NCBI GenBank assembly: GCA_964602445.1
Contig: CAZRQV010000015.1
Coordinates: forward strand, 1 to 48,373
DNA: 48,373 nt
Origin: HGM12587 sp964602445
Lineage (GTDB): Bacteria > Bacillota > Clostridia > Lachnospirales > Lachnospiraceae
Reading direction: 5' to 3'
In this document: piece by piece, positions 33,209 through 42,118 of the stretch
Layout of the letters: every line of letters begins with the position of its first letter
Position numbering within the stretch: the stretch's first letter is position 1
Made by a program: the position numbers and the translations under genes
The notes under the pieces: generated by a model
What the model was told of the DNA's origin: nothing
What the model saw: only the letters and a program-made list of their open reading frames with translations
Databases searched by the model: none

Positions 33209-34948
33209 TCAAATCTGCTGAATGCCGGAAATGTCGGAGTCAATGATCAGAGAATAGTTAGTATAGTAAACAACAAATCCCGGTTTTCCGCCTTTTGGTT
33301 TTTTGATCTGTTTTTTCTGGATATAATCAATTTCGACTTTTTCATTTCCGCGATTTTGAGAATAATAAGCGGCCAGACGACCGGCTTCTTCAAAGGTTCG
33401 ATCCGGCATATCGTCCGCTCCATCATTTTTTACGATCACGTGGGAGCCGGGTACGCCTTTTGCGTGAAACCACCAGTCATTTCCGGAAGCGAATTTAAAG
33501 GTAAGTTCTTCGTTCTGGAAATTGTTTTTTCCAACATACATATGATATCCGTCAGAAGAAACATAGTGAAATGGTTTGGAAGTAATCTTTGGTTTCTTGT
33601 TTCCGGAATGTTTTTTCTTAATGTATCCGTATTCCATTAATTCTTCCTTGATTTCTACCAGATCTTCTTCGGAAAGGGCAATATCCAGTGCCGTACTGAT
33701 GCTGTCCAGATGTCTGACTTCGTCTTCGGTTTCTTTCAGAAGTTCGGTGACTGCTTCAAAGGTTCGTTTGAGTTTGCTGTATTTATCAAAATATTTTTTT
33801 GCATTTTCCAGTGCGGTCAGTTGCGGATCTAATGGGATGGTCAGCTCTTCGTTGGTATAGTAATTTAATACGTCCAAAGAACTGCTTCCCGGTTCTGCAC
33901 TGTATCCGTAAGTAGTCAGAAGTTCGCCGTAAATTCGATAAGTGTCCCGTTTTTCGGTATCTTTCAGCTGTTTGGCCTGAAGGTCGTATTTTTTGCGGCT
34001 GCGCTCTAAGGCTGTCTGGACAATCCTGCGAAGATCTACGGAACGCTGGCGAATTCTGGAAACGGTGTTTCGTTCGGCATAATAGGTTTCCAAAATCTGA
34101 GAGATACTTTCGTTGGAAACAGATGGAGAATCCTGATACATCGTCATAGGAAATGCGGCATATTCCACAGGAGTTCGTCCGTCATAGATGATCTGCGGAT
34201 GGAAGTTTCCTGTTTTTACATCTTCCATAAAATAAGAAAAAGTCTTATAAAAATGCAGAAGTTCTAATTCGGATAATGCATTCCCGGACATTTCTGCATC
34301 CAGTCCGCTGCGAAAAACGATTTCATTTGCAGCTACCGGACTGATGCCGGTATAGGACGTATAAAGTGCTTTGGCAAGTTTGGTTGATTTGCTGCCAATC
34401 TGCTGAGAAAAATCTGTTTCTGTCAGTTGCAGCGGGTCTGCTTTTTCCTGCGTAACAGGAATAAAATAAGTTCTTCCCGGAAGCACTTCGCGTACGGAAC
34501 TCATCTGTAGGGAAACATGCTTGATGCTGTCGATGATTCGGTTATTTTTATCACAGAAAATAATATTGCTGTGTTTGCCCATGATCTCTACAATCAGTGT
34601 TTTCTGACACAGATCCCCCATTTCATCGACATGCTCAATGTCAAAGTGGATGATACGTTCCAGCCCCGGCTGAGAGATTCCTGTGATCCGGCCATTTTCA
34701 ATATGCTTTCTTAAAAGCATACAGAAATTCGGTGCTGTCAGCGGACTTGGTTTCTTATTTTCGGTCAGATAGATCAGAGGAAGAGAAGCACTTGCACTGA
34801 TCAGAAGTCTGAAATTCCCTTCTGGTGATTTGATCGTAAGGATCAGTTCGTCGTTTTCCGGCTGTGCGATCTTTCGGATGCGGCCGCCGGTTAATTTGTT
34901 TTTTAATTCATTTGTAATGTTTGCAATCGTAATTCCGTCAAAAGCCAT
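33209..34948 (-). CDS. rqcH: Ribosome quality control protein RqcH (NFACT family)
   Basis: RqcH (Rqc2/NEMF homologue) binds stalled 50S-peptidyl-tRNA complexes and directs addition of alanine tails. The 579-residue protein begins AFDGITIANITNEL (NFACT-N), has a central coiled-coil region (about 270-440), and ends in the NFACT-R domain with YHMYVGKNNFQNEELTFK and DWWFHAKGVPGSHVIVK. The family's key Asp-Arg pair at 97-98 (B. subtilis numbering) reads Glu97-Arg98 here (QPGLERII). Older annotation calls these proteins fibronectin-binding. AGGAGG precedes the start. It diverges from yicC through overlapping promoters. Confidence 0.93.
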   Translation of the reverse strand: MAFDGITIANITNELKNKLTGGRIRKIAQPENDELILTIKSPEGNFRLLISASASLPLIYLTENKKPSPLTAPNFCMLLRKHIENGRITGISQPGLERIIHFDIEHVDEMGDLCQKTLIVEIMGKHSNIIFCDKNNRIIDSIKHVSLQMSSVREVLPGRTYFIPVTQEKADPLQLTETDFSQQIGSKSTKLAKALYTSYTGISPVAANEIVFRSGLDAEMSGNALSELELLHFYKTFSYFMEDVKTGNFHPQIIYDGRTPVEYAAFPMTMYQDSPSVSNESISQILETYYAERNTVSRIRQRSVDLRRIVQTALERSRKKYDLQAKQLKDTEKRDTYRIYGELLTTYGYSAEPGSSSLDVLNYYTNEELTIPLDPQLTALENAKKYFDKYSKLKRTFEAVTELLKETEDEVRHLDSISTALDIALSEEDLVEIKEELMEYGYIKKKHSGNKKPKITSKPFHYVSSDGYHMYVGKNNFQNEELTFKFASGNDWWFHAKGVPGSHVIVKNDGADDMPDRTFEEAGRLAAYYSQNRGNEKVEIDYIQKKQIKKPKGGKPGFVVYYTNYSLIIDSDISGIQQI

Positions 34949-34968
34949 GGTTGTTCCTCCTGACAGCT

Positions 34969-35004
34969 ATTATACTTGACGAAGAAATCTAAATCAACTA
35001 TAAT
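34969..35004. promoter_or_regulatory. Interleaved divergent promoters of rqcH and yicC
   Basis: Plus strand: TTGACG (34976-34981), 17 bp, TATAAT (34999-35004). Minus strand: TTGATT (34997-34992), 17 bp, TATAAT (34974-34969). Both are near-consensus and occupy the same 36 bp, so the two transcription units should exclude each other. Confidence 0.75.
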
Positions 35005-35067
35005 AAATCATTATGTAAATGAAGTAACAGACAGAGAAAACTGTCAGTCAGATTCAAAAGAGAGAGC

Positions 35068-35952
35068 ATGAATATGGTTAAAAGTATGACAGGCTTTGGG
35101 AGATGTGAAGTCTCTGAAGGCAGCAGAAAAATGACTGTCGAGATGAAATCTGTAAATCACAGATATCTTGACGTAAATATGAAGATGCCAAAGAAACTGA
35201 ATTTCTTTGATGCGTCCATCAGAAATTTATTAAAAACGTATATTCAGAGAGGAAAGGTAGATCTTTTTATCACTTATGAAGATACTGCGGAGACGAATTT
35301 TTCTCTGAAGTACAATCAGGAGCTTGCCGGAGAATATTTAAAATATCTTGAGCAGATGGCGGAAAAGTTTGGATTGGAAAATGACATCCGTGTATCTACA
35401 CTGTCCAGATATCCGGAAGTATTTTCTATGGAAGAAACGCAGGTGGACGAAGATGAACTGTGGAATCTTCTGGAAAAAGCTTTGAAGGGTGCCTGTCAGC
35501 AGTTTGTAGAGACCAGAATTAAAGAAGGTGAAAATTTAAAAAAAGATCTTCTTGCAAAATTGGACGCAATGTTGGAAAATGTAGAGTACATTTCTGTTCG
35601 TTCGCCGGAAATCATCGGTGAATACCGCAAGAAACTGGAAGACAAAGTAAAAGAGCTTCTGGAAGATGCACATATCGAGGAGAGCAGGATTGCAACAGAA
35701 GTAACGATTTTTGCTGATAAAATCTGCGTAGATGAAGAAGTGGTACGTCTGCGAAGCCATATTGAACATACGAAAGCAACTTTGGAAGAAGGCGGAGCAG
35801 TTGGAAGAAAGCTTGATTTTATCGCACAGGAAATGAATCGCGAGGCGAACACCATTCTTTCAAAAGCAAATGATCTGCAGGTTTCTAACTGTGCGATCGA
35901 TTTGAAAACAGAGATTGAAAAGGTTCGTGAACAGATTCAGAACATTGAATAA
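35068..35952 (+). CDS. YicC/YloC family endoribonuclease
   Basis: The 294-residue protein begins VKSMTGFGRCEV and has KSVNHRYLDVNMKMP (about 28-42), both YicC hallmarks. It ends with the conserved GRKLDFIAQEMNREANTILSK, then LKTEIEKVREQIQNIE. E. coli YicC is a metal-dependent endoribonuclease acting on small RNAs; YloC is the Bacillus form. Two ATGs (35068 and 35074) follow GAGAGAG; the first is taken. It starts the yicC-gmk-rpoZ operon. In many Firmicutes a small remA gene lies between yicC and gmk; here the gap is only 12 bp. Confidence 0.9.
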   Translation: MNMVKSMTGFGRCEVSEGSRKMTVEMKSVNHRYLDVNMKMPKKLNFFDASIRNLLKTYIQRGKVDLFITYEDTAETNFSLKYNQELAGEYLKYLEQMAEKFGLENDIRVSTLSRYPEVFSMEETQVDEDELWNLLEKALKGACQQFVETRIKEGENLKKDLLAKLDAMLENVEYISVRSPEIIGEYRKKLEDKVKELLEDAHIEESRIATEVTIFADKICVDEEVVRLRSHIEHTKATLEEGGAVGRKLDFIAQEMNREANTILSKANDLQVSNCAIDLKTEIEKVREQIQNIE

Positions 35953-35964
35953 AAGGAGTTTTAC

Positions 35965-36597
35965 ATGAAAAAACAGGGAACAATGGTAGTATTATCAGGC
36001 TTTGCCGGAACCGGAAAAGGAACAGTAGTGAAAGAGCTGGTGAAAAAAGATGAATCCTATGCACTGTCTGTTTCAGTGACAACGCGAAGTCCGAGAGAAA
36101 AAGAAGTTGACGGAAGAGAATATTTTTTCAAATCAAAAGAAGAATTTGAAAAAATGGTAGAAGAGGATGAATTTCTGGAATATGCCCGCTATGTAGATAA
36201 TTATTACGGAACGCCAAAGCAGTACGTTCTGGATCAGGTTGCAGCAGGGAAAAATGTAATTCTGGAAATCGAAATTCAGGGAGCACTGAAAATCAGAGAA
36301 CAGTTTCCTGATGCACTGCTTCTGTTTTTAGCACCGCCAAGTGCAGATGTTTTAAAAGCTCGTCTGGTAAGCCGTGGAACAGAGACGGAAGATGTGATCG
36401 AGCAGAGACTTGCAAGAGCGGCAGAAGAATCCCAAGGAATCGAAAATTATGATTATCTTGTGATAAATGATGATCTGGAAGAATGCATAGAAAGTGTTCA
36501 TCAGATGATACAGAGTGCCGGCTGGAAAATGTCCAGACGAGTATCTGATGTAGAAGAATTAAAAAGACAAATGAGCAAATTTGCGAAGGGAGAATAA
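35965..36597 (+). CDS. gmk: Guanylate kinase
   Basis: Gmk phosphorylates GMP to GDP with ATP. The 210-residue protein has the P-loop GFAGTGKGT (about 12-20), where most orthologues have GPSGxGK. The GMP-binding region SVTTRSPREKEVDGREYFF (about 37-55) and the FLEYARYVDNYYGTP segment follow, then the lid LVSRGTETEDVIEQRL. Length is normal. AAAGGAG precedes the ATG. It lies 12 bp after yicC and 5 bp before rpoZ. Confidence 0.94.
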   Translation: MKKQGTMVVLSGFAGTGKGTVVKELVKKDESYALSVSVTTRSPREKEVDGREYFFKSKEEFEKMVEEDEFLEYARYVDNYYGTPKQYVLDQVAAGKNVILEIEIQGALKIREQFPDALLLFLAPPSADVLKARLVSRGTETEDVIEQRLARAAEESQGIENYDYLVINDDLEECIESVHQMIQSAGWKMSRRVSDVEELKRQMSKFAKGE

Positions 36598-36602
36598 AGT
36601 AT

Positions 36603-36890
36603 ATGTTACATCCATCATATTCAGACTTAATGAACGTGGTAAATAAAGAAGTAGAAGAAGGGGATACACCTGTAGTAAACAGCAGATATTCCATCGTTAT
36701 GGCAACCAGCAAACGTGCACGCCAGATTATTTCTGGTGCAGAAACACAGGTAAATCCAAACGGAAAAAAAGCACTTTCGATTGCGATTGAAGAATTAGCT
36801 GACGAAAAGATCCATATTCTTGCAGAATCAGAAGAAGAGGAAACTGCAGAAGTGGAAGAAATCGTGGAAGATATCACAGAAGAAGTATAA
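36603..36890 (+). CDS. rpoZ: RNA polymerase omega subunit
   Basis: The small subunit that helps beta-prime folding and polymerase assembly. The 95-residue protein carries the omega pattern NSRYSIVMATSKRARQI, then KKALSIAIEELADEKI, and a very acidic C-terminal tail of about 20 residues (mostly Glu). It follows gmk by 5 bp, the usual order. GGGAG is upstream of ATG 36603. Confidence 0.92.
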   Translation: MLHPSYSDLMNVVNKEVEEGDTPVVNSRYSIVMATSKRARQIISGAETQVNPNGKKALSIAIEELADEKIHILAESEEEETAEVEEIVEDITEEV

Positions 36891-36920
36891 AATGCAGTGA
36901 TAAGATCACAATGATCAAAG

Positions 36921-36958
36921 ACTGTCCACAAACACTTTTTAATGGTGTTGTGGACAGT
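36921..36958 (+). other. Stable hairpin after rpoZ
   Basis: ACTGTCCACA-ACAC pairs with GTGTTGTGGACAGT over 14 bp with one bulged A. The following AATTTCATGTTTTG is not a classic T-tract, so termination may be weak. Confidence 0.55.
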
Positions 36959-36994
36959 AATTTCATGTTTTGAGAAAACAGTTTAAATATAAAA

Positions 36995-37023
36995 TTGACT
37001 AGTTTGTACAAAAATGGTATATT
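36995..37023 (+). promoter_or_regulatory. ptsI promoter
   Basis: TTGACT (36995-37000), 17-bp spacer, TATATT (37018-37023), 50 bp ahead of the start codon. No catabolite-response site is evident nearby. Confidence 0.7.
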
Positions 37024-37073
37024 AAACGTATATTTATGTACGAAATCCTATGGGAATAGTGGAGGAATGAGAC

Positions 37074-38693
37074 ATGATCACTTGTCAGGGAAAAAGCGTA
37101 TTTTCCGGAGTAGCGATTGGAAAAATCTTCGTTTACAAAAAAGCGGATAATACAGTAGAAAAGCATGCAATTGAAGATGCAGCAGCAGAATTCGAAAGAT
37201 TTAAAGCAGCACAGGCAAAAGCTATCACACAGCTTCAGGGCTTATACGAAAAGACCTGCAAAGATATCGGTGAAGAGGAAGCGATGATCTTTGAAATGCA
37301 TCAGCAGCTTTTGGAAGATTTAGATTATGTAGAATCTATACAGGGAATCATTGAAAATGATAAACTGAATGCAGAATATGCAGTATTTGTTACAGCAGAG
37401 CAGTTTGCAGCAATGTTCATTGCAATGAACGATGAATATATGAGCGGACGTGCAGTAGATGTACGTGACGTTTCTGAACGTGTAATCTCTATTTTAAATG
37501 GAACACAGGTAAGTCCGGAAGCAATGCCGGAACCAGTAATCATCGTTGCAGAAGATCTTGCTCCAAGTGAAACTGTACAGTTTGAAAAAGACAAACTTCT
37601 GGCATTCGTTACACAGAAAGGAAGTGCAAATTCTCATACAGCAATCCTTGCACGTATGATGAATATTCCTTCTTTAGTAACAACAGATATCGAACTTGAT
37701 TTAGAATATAATGGCAAAATGGCAGTCGTTGACGGATTTACAGGTAAGATTTACATCGAACCGGATGAAGTGACACTTGCTGAAATGAAAGAAAAACAGA
37801 AACGTGCAGAAGAAAACCGCCGTATGCTTCAGGCATTAAAAGGACTTCCAACCGTAACAAAGAGCGGAAAACATGTTCATTTATATGCAAATATTGGTGG
37901 TGTAGAAGATGTTGATGCTGTTCTTGAAAATGACTCCGAAGGTATCGGCTTATTCAGAAGTGAGTTCTTATATCTTGGAAGAGAAGACTATCCTACAGAA
38001 GAAGAACAGTTTGAAGCATATAAGACTGTAGTTTCCAGAATGGGCGGAAAGAAAGTTATCATCCGTACACTGGATATCGGTGCAGATAAACAGGCTGACT
38101 ATTTCGGAATTGCAAAAGAAGAAAACCCTGCAATGGGATTTAGAGCAATCCGTATCTGTCTGGAACGTGTAGATATGTTCAAGACACAGCTTCGTGCAAT
38201 TTATCGTGCATCTGCATACGGTAAAGTCTCTATCATGTTCCCGATGATCATTTCTGTAAGCGAAATCGTTCGCATTAAAGAAATCGTTGAGGAAGTAAAA
38301 GAAGAATTAAGACAGAATGATATTGCATTTGGTGATGTAGAACTTGGTATCATGATCGAAACACCAGCGGCTGTTATGATCAGTGATCAGCTGGCAGCAG
38401 AAGTTGAGTTCTTCTCTATCGGTACAAATGACCTGACACAGTATACATTAGCAATTGACCGTCAGAATCAGGCACTGGATTCTTTCTATGATGCACATCA
38501 TGAAGCAGTTCTTCGTATGATTCAGAAAACAATTGAAAATGCACATGCGCATGGTGCATGGTGCGGTATCTGTGGTGAATTAGGTGCTGATATGGAGCTG
38601 ACACGCAGATTTATCCAGATGGGTATCGATGAACTTTCTGTGTCACCGGTATTTACATTAGAATTACGTAAAAAAATCCGTGAAACAGAGTAA
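37074..38693 (+). CDS. ptsI: PTS enzyme I (phosphoenolpyruvate-protein phosphotransferase)
   Basis: Enzyme I takes phosphate from PEP and passes it to HPr, starting sugar uptake by the PTS. The 539-residue protein has the phospho-histidine His188 in GSANSHTAILARMM. PEP-binding segments follow: EGIGLFRSEFLYLG, MIETPAAVMISDQLA, FFSIGTNDLTQYTLA and the C-terminal CGICGELGAD. It is about 30 residues shorter than the Bacillus enzyme, mainly at the C-terminus. GGAGGAATGAGAC precedes the ATG. Gene order is ptsI then ptsH, the reverse of the common ptsHI order. Confidence 0.94.
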   Translation: MITCQGKSVFSGVAIGKIFVYKKADNTVEKHAIEDAAAEFERFKAAQAKAITQLQGLYEKTCKDIGEEEAMIFEMHQQLLEDLDYVESIQGIIENDKLNAEYAVFVTAEQFAAMFIAMNDEYMSGRAVDVRDVSERVISILNGTQVSPEAMPEPVIIVAEDLAPSETVQFEKDKLLAFVTQKGSANSHTAILARMMNIPSLVTTDIELDLEYNGKMAVVDGFTGKIYIEPDEVTLAEMKEKQKRAEENRRMLQALKGLPTVTKSGKHVHLYANIGGVEDVDAVLENDSEGIGLFRSEFLYLGREDYPTEEEQFEAYKTVVSRMGGKKVIIRTLDIGADKQADYFGIAKEENPAMGFRAIRICLERVDMFKTQLRAIYRASAYGKVSIMFPMIISVSEIVRIKEIVEEVKEELRQNDIAFGDVELGIMIETPAAVMISDQLAAEVEFFSIGTNDLTQYTLAIDRQNQALDSFYDAHHEAVLRMIQKTIENAHAHGAWCGICGELGADMELTRRFIQMGIDELSVSPVFTLELRKKIRETE

Positions 38694-38804
38694 AAATATT
38701 GGAAACTGATTAAAAATATAGATCGATGAAAATAAAATATAATTTGAAAATTTATTGGAATCAAATCAGGGAATGTTAATAATTAAAAAAGGAGATATAT
38801 AACA

Positions 38805-39062
38805 ATGAAAGAAATCAAATACACAGTAACAGATCCATTAGGAATCCATGCAAGACCAGCAGGACTGATCGTAAAAATGGCAGCAGGCTTCAAGAGCACA
38901 ATTATGATCGATAATGGTGCAAAAAAGGCTGATGCAAAAAGAATCATGGCTGTTATGAGCATGGGAATCAAACAGGGACAGGATATCACTGTAACTGTTG
39001 AAGGTGAAGATGAAGAAGCAGCTGCAGCAGCAATCGAAACTTTCTTAAAAGAAAACGTTTAA
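38805..39062 (+). CDS. ptsH: HPr phosphocarrier protein with Arg at position 46
   Basis: HPr carries phosphate from enzyme I to sugar-specific EIIA proteins. The 85-residue protein keeps the active-site His15 in LGIHARPAG. The regulatory region, which in Firmicutes reads KSIMGVMS with Ser46 phosphorylated by HPr kinase, here reads KRIMAVMS: residue 46 is Arg (AGA at 38940-38942). This protein therefore cannot be Ser46-phosphorylated, and should support PTS transport without acting as the CcpA co-repressor. AAAGGAGATA precedes the ATG. The 111-bp gap from ptsI is AT-rich without a visible terminator, so the genes are likely co-transcribed. Confidence 0.93.
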   Translation: MKEIKYTVTDPLGIHARPAGLIVKMAAGFKSTIMIDNGAKKADAKRIMAVMSMGIKQGQDITVTVEGEDEEAAAAAIETFLKENV

Positions 39063-39110
39063 ACTGATCAAAAAATAGATAGCGTTAAATTTAAGCATTG
39101 AATTTAAATA

Positions 39111-39143
39111 AAAGGGGGACTGTTGAATCAGTCCTCTTTTTTT
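39111..39143 (+). terminator. Intrinsic terminator after ptsH
   Basis: AAAGGGGGACTG (39111-39122) pairs with CAGTCCTCTTTT (39129-39140), with G-T wobbles, around a TTGAAT loop; the T-run continues to 39143. Confidence 0.82.
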
Positions 39144-39151
39144 GATATACT
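39123..39151 (+). promoter_or_regulatory. Promoter of the M16C peptidase embedded in the ptsH terminator
   Basis: TTGAAT (39123-39128), which is exactly the loop of the terminator hairpin, a 17-bp spacer made of its right arm and T-tract, and TATACT (39146-39151). The start codon is 35 bp further on. Confidence 0.6.
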
Positions 39152-39186
39152 ATTTAAATGAATCAAATAAAGAATATGGAGAATTT

Positions 39187-42099
39187 ATGAGAGTAGAAGA
39201 TTTAACCACTTATGAATTAATAGAAAAACGACCGATTGAAGAGCTGGACAGTACCGCCTATCTTTTGAAACACAAAAAGAGCGGTGCCCGCGTGGTTCTG
39301 ATGGAAAATGAGGACGAAAATAAAGTGTTCAGCATAGGATTCCGTACTCCGCCGAAAGACAGTACAGGACTTCCGCACATTTTAGAGCATTCGGTACTTT
39401 GTGGATCGAAAAAATTCCCGGTCAAAGATCCTTTCGTAGAGCTGGTAAAAGGTTCTTTGAATACATTTTTAAATGCAATGACTTATCCGGATAAAACAGT
39501 TTATCCGGTAGCCAGCTGTAATGATGCAGATTTCCAGAATCTGATGGACGTTTATCTGGATGCGGTATTTCATCCGAATATTTACGAAAAAGAAGAAATC
39601 TTCCGTCAGGAAGGATGGCATTACGAACTGGAAAATGTCAATGAACCGCTGACTTTAAATGGAGTTGTATATAATGAAATGAAAGGTGCATTTTCTTCTC
39701 CGGAAGATGTACTGGAAAATGAAATCATGACCGCTTTGTTCCCGGACACTCCATACAGCAAGGTTTCCGGTGGTGATCCGGAAGAAATCTGGCATTTGCC
39801 GTGGGAACAGTTCCTGGAGTTTCATAAAAAATATTATCATCCATCCAACAGTTATATTTACTTGTACGGAAATATGGATATGGCTGAAAAACTGCAGTGG
39901 CTGGATGATGCGTATTTAAAAGAATACAATGCAATCGAGATTGATTCTGCAATCCCAATGCAGGAAGCGTTTGCAGAGCCGAAAGAAGTTATTACAGAAT
40001 ATCCGATTTCTGAAGCGGAAGAAGAAAAAGAAAATACGTATCTTTCTTATAATAAGGTAATTGGTACCAGTTTGGATAAAGAACTGTATCTGGCATTTCA
40101 AATTCTTGAATATGCATTGCTGGCAGCTCCGGGAGCACCATTAAAACAGGCGATTTTAGATGCAAAGATTGGAAAAGATGTAATCAGTTCTTATGATAAT
40201 GGTATTTTACAGCCGACATTTTCCATCATTGCAAAAAATGCAGATACAGATCAGAAAGATGCGTTTGTGACACTGATCACACAGACTTTAGAGAATCTGG
40301 TGCATAAAGGAATTGACCGAAAAGCTTTGGAAGCAGGAATTAATTATTATGAATTCCGTTACAGAGAAGCAGATTTCGGAAATTATCCGAAAGGTTTGAT
40401 GTACGGACTTCAGGCATGTGACAGCTGGTTATATGATGATTCCAAGCCGTTCCTCCATCTGGAAGCATTAGATACCTTTGCTTCTCTGAGAAAACGCATT
40501 GGAACAGATTATTATGAAAAACTGGTGCAGGAATATTTACTGGACAATACCCACGGTGCAGTCGTTGTAGTAGAGCCGAAGAAAGGGCTTGCACAGAAAA
40601 AAGAGGAAGCACTGGAAAAAACGCTGGCAGATTATAAAGCATCTTTATCAGAACAGGAATGTGAAGCACTGGCAGCATTTACCAAACATCTGAGAGAGTA
40701 TCAGGAAGAAGAAAGCAGCCAGGAAGATCTGGAAAAGATTCCTGTCTTAAAATTAGAAGACATCAGCAGAAACGTACGTCCGTTAAAAAATGAGGAGCTG
40801 ACCATTGCGGATACAAAAGTGATCTTCCACGATTATCATACCAACGGAATTGTATATTTAAATCTGCTTTTTGATATGGAACACGTTCCGGCAGAACTAA
40901 TTCCGTATGCGTCAATTCTGAAAAATGTATTGGGATATATTGATACGGAACATTATTCCTTCGGGGAATTGTTTAATGAAATCAACAGACAGAGCGGCGG
41001 TATCAGTTCTACTTTAAATGTTTATTCCAAAGCGAACGATGAATATCGTACTATGTATGAATTACGGGCAAAATGTCTGGAAGAACAGCTGCCGTTCGTA
41101 TTTACGATGATAAAAGAAATTCTGATCAATTCTAAGCTGGATGATGAAAAACGTCTGAAAGAGATTCTTGCTCAGTTAAAATCAAGGATGCAGATGTTCC
41201 TTCAGTCTCAGGGACATTCGGTAGCAGTAAACAGAGCATCTTCTTATTTTTCGGAAACAGCCGATTTTTCAGAGAAAACAGGCGGTGTGGCATTCTATCG
41301 TGTGATTGATGATCTGGAAAGTCACTTTGAAGAAAGAAAAGAAGCGCTGATCCGTGGATTAAAAGAAGTATGTGAATTTATTTTCTGTCCGGAAAATCTG
41401 ATCGTCAGTGTAACCTGCAGTCGGGAAGCATTAAAGGGATTTGAAGAACAGATGAAAGTTCTGCAGTCCTGCCTGAACCCTGTGAAAAAATGTGAAAAGA
41501 AGGAAACAGCAGCACTTGTAAAGAAGAATGAAGGATTTCTTGCCTCTTCCCAGGTGCAGTATGTGGCAGTGGCCGGAAATTTTAAAAAGGCTGGATTGGA
41601 ATATACAGGTGCGTTAAGAGTTCTGAAAACCATCTTAAGTTATGATTATTTATGGCTGCAGATTCGTGTAAAAGGCGGAGCTTATGGATGTATGAGCGGA
41701 TTTACGAGAAACGGAAACGGTTATCTGGTAAGCTATCGTGATCCAAATCTGCGCAGCACCTTTGAAGTTTATCGAGGAACGATAGAATATCTGAAAAATT
41801 TTGCAGCATCTGACAGAGATATGTTAAAATATATTATTGGAACTGTCAGCGATATGGACATTCCATTTACACCGGCGATGGCAGGCCAGCGTTCTATGAA
41901 TGCTTATCTGACAGATGTGACGGAAGAACGTATTTTAAAAGAAAGAAATGAAGTGCTTTCCTGCAATGTAGAAGAAATCAGAAAATTGGCAAATCACATT
42001 CAGGCGATTTTAGATGAAGAAGCACTTTGCGTAGTAGGAAATGAAGAAGTTCTGAAGAAAGAATCAGAATTATTCGGTATATTAGAACCATTGTTCTAA
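39187..42099 (+). CDS. M16C (insulinase/presequence-protease-like) metallopeptidase
   Basis: A 970-residue peptidase of the pitrilysin superfamily, subfamily M16C, related to mitochondrial Cym1/PreP. The inverted zinc motif HxxEH is His64-Ile-Leu-Glu67-His68 in GLPHILEHSVLCGS, with the third ligand Glu164 in VVYNEMKG. The length fits two fused halves closing into a chamber that degrades short peptides; the second half contains the substrate-binding RVKGGAYGCMSGF region (about 835-847). No signal peptide is seen, so it is probably cytoplasmic. ATG 39187 follows GGAGAATTT; upstream codons (from 39142) lie within the promoter. Confidence 0.92.
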   Translation: MRVEDLTTYELIEKRPIEELDSTAYLLKHKKSGARVVLMENEDENKVFSIGFRTPPKDSTGLPHILEHSVLCGSKKFPVKDPFVELVKGSLNTFLNAMTYPDKTVYPVASCNDADFQNLMDVYLDAVFHPNIYEKEEIFRQEGWHYELENVNEPLTLNGVVYNEMKGAFSSPEDVLENEIMTALFPDTPYSKVSGGDPEEIWHLPWEQFLEFHKKYYHPSNSYIYLYGNMDMAEKLQWLDDAYLKEYNAIEIDSAIPMQEAFAEPKEVITEYPISEAEEEKENTYLSYNKVIGTSLDKELYLAFQILEYALLAAPGAPLKQAILDAKIGKDVISSYDNGILQPTFSIIAKNADTDQKDAFVTLITQTLENLVHKGIDRKALEAGINYYEFRYREADFGNYPKGLMYGLQACDSWLYDDSKPFLHLEALDTFASLRKRIGTDYYEKLVQEYLLDNTHGAVVVVEPKKGLAQKKEEALEKTLADYKASLSEQECEALAAFTKHLREYQEEESSQEDLEKIPVLKLEDISRNVRPLKNEELTIADTKVIFHDYHTNGIVYLNLLFDMEHVPAELIPYASILKNVLGYIDTEHYSFGELFNEINRQSGGISSTLNVYSKANDEYRTMYELRAKCLEEQLPFVFTMIKEILINSKLDDEKRLKEILAQLKSRMQMFLQSQGHSVAVNRASSYFSETADFSEKTGGVAFYRVIDDLESHFEERKEALIRGLKEVCEFIFCPENLIVSVTCSREALKGFEEQMKVLQSCLNPVKKCEKKETAALVKKNEGFLASSQVQYVAVAGNFKKAGLEYTGALRVLKTILSYDYLWLQIRVKGGAYGCMSGFTRNGNGYLVSYRDPNLRSTFEVYRGTIEYLKNFAASDRDMLKYIIGTVSDMDIPFTPAMAGQRSMNAYLTDVTEERILKERNEVLSCNVEEIRKLANHIQAILDEEALCVVGNEEVLKKESELFGILEPLF

Positions 42100-42118
42100 G
42101 CGAAGAGAAAGGTAAAAT

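Noticed and set aside
36293..36931. 212-residue antisense frame over gmk/rpoZ
   Set aside because: It is a shadow of two well-recognised genes and has no ribosome site.
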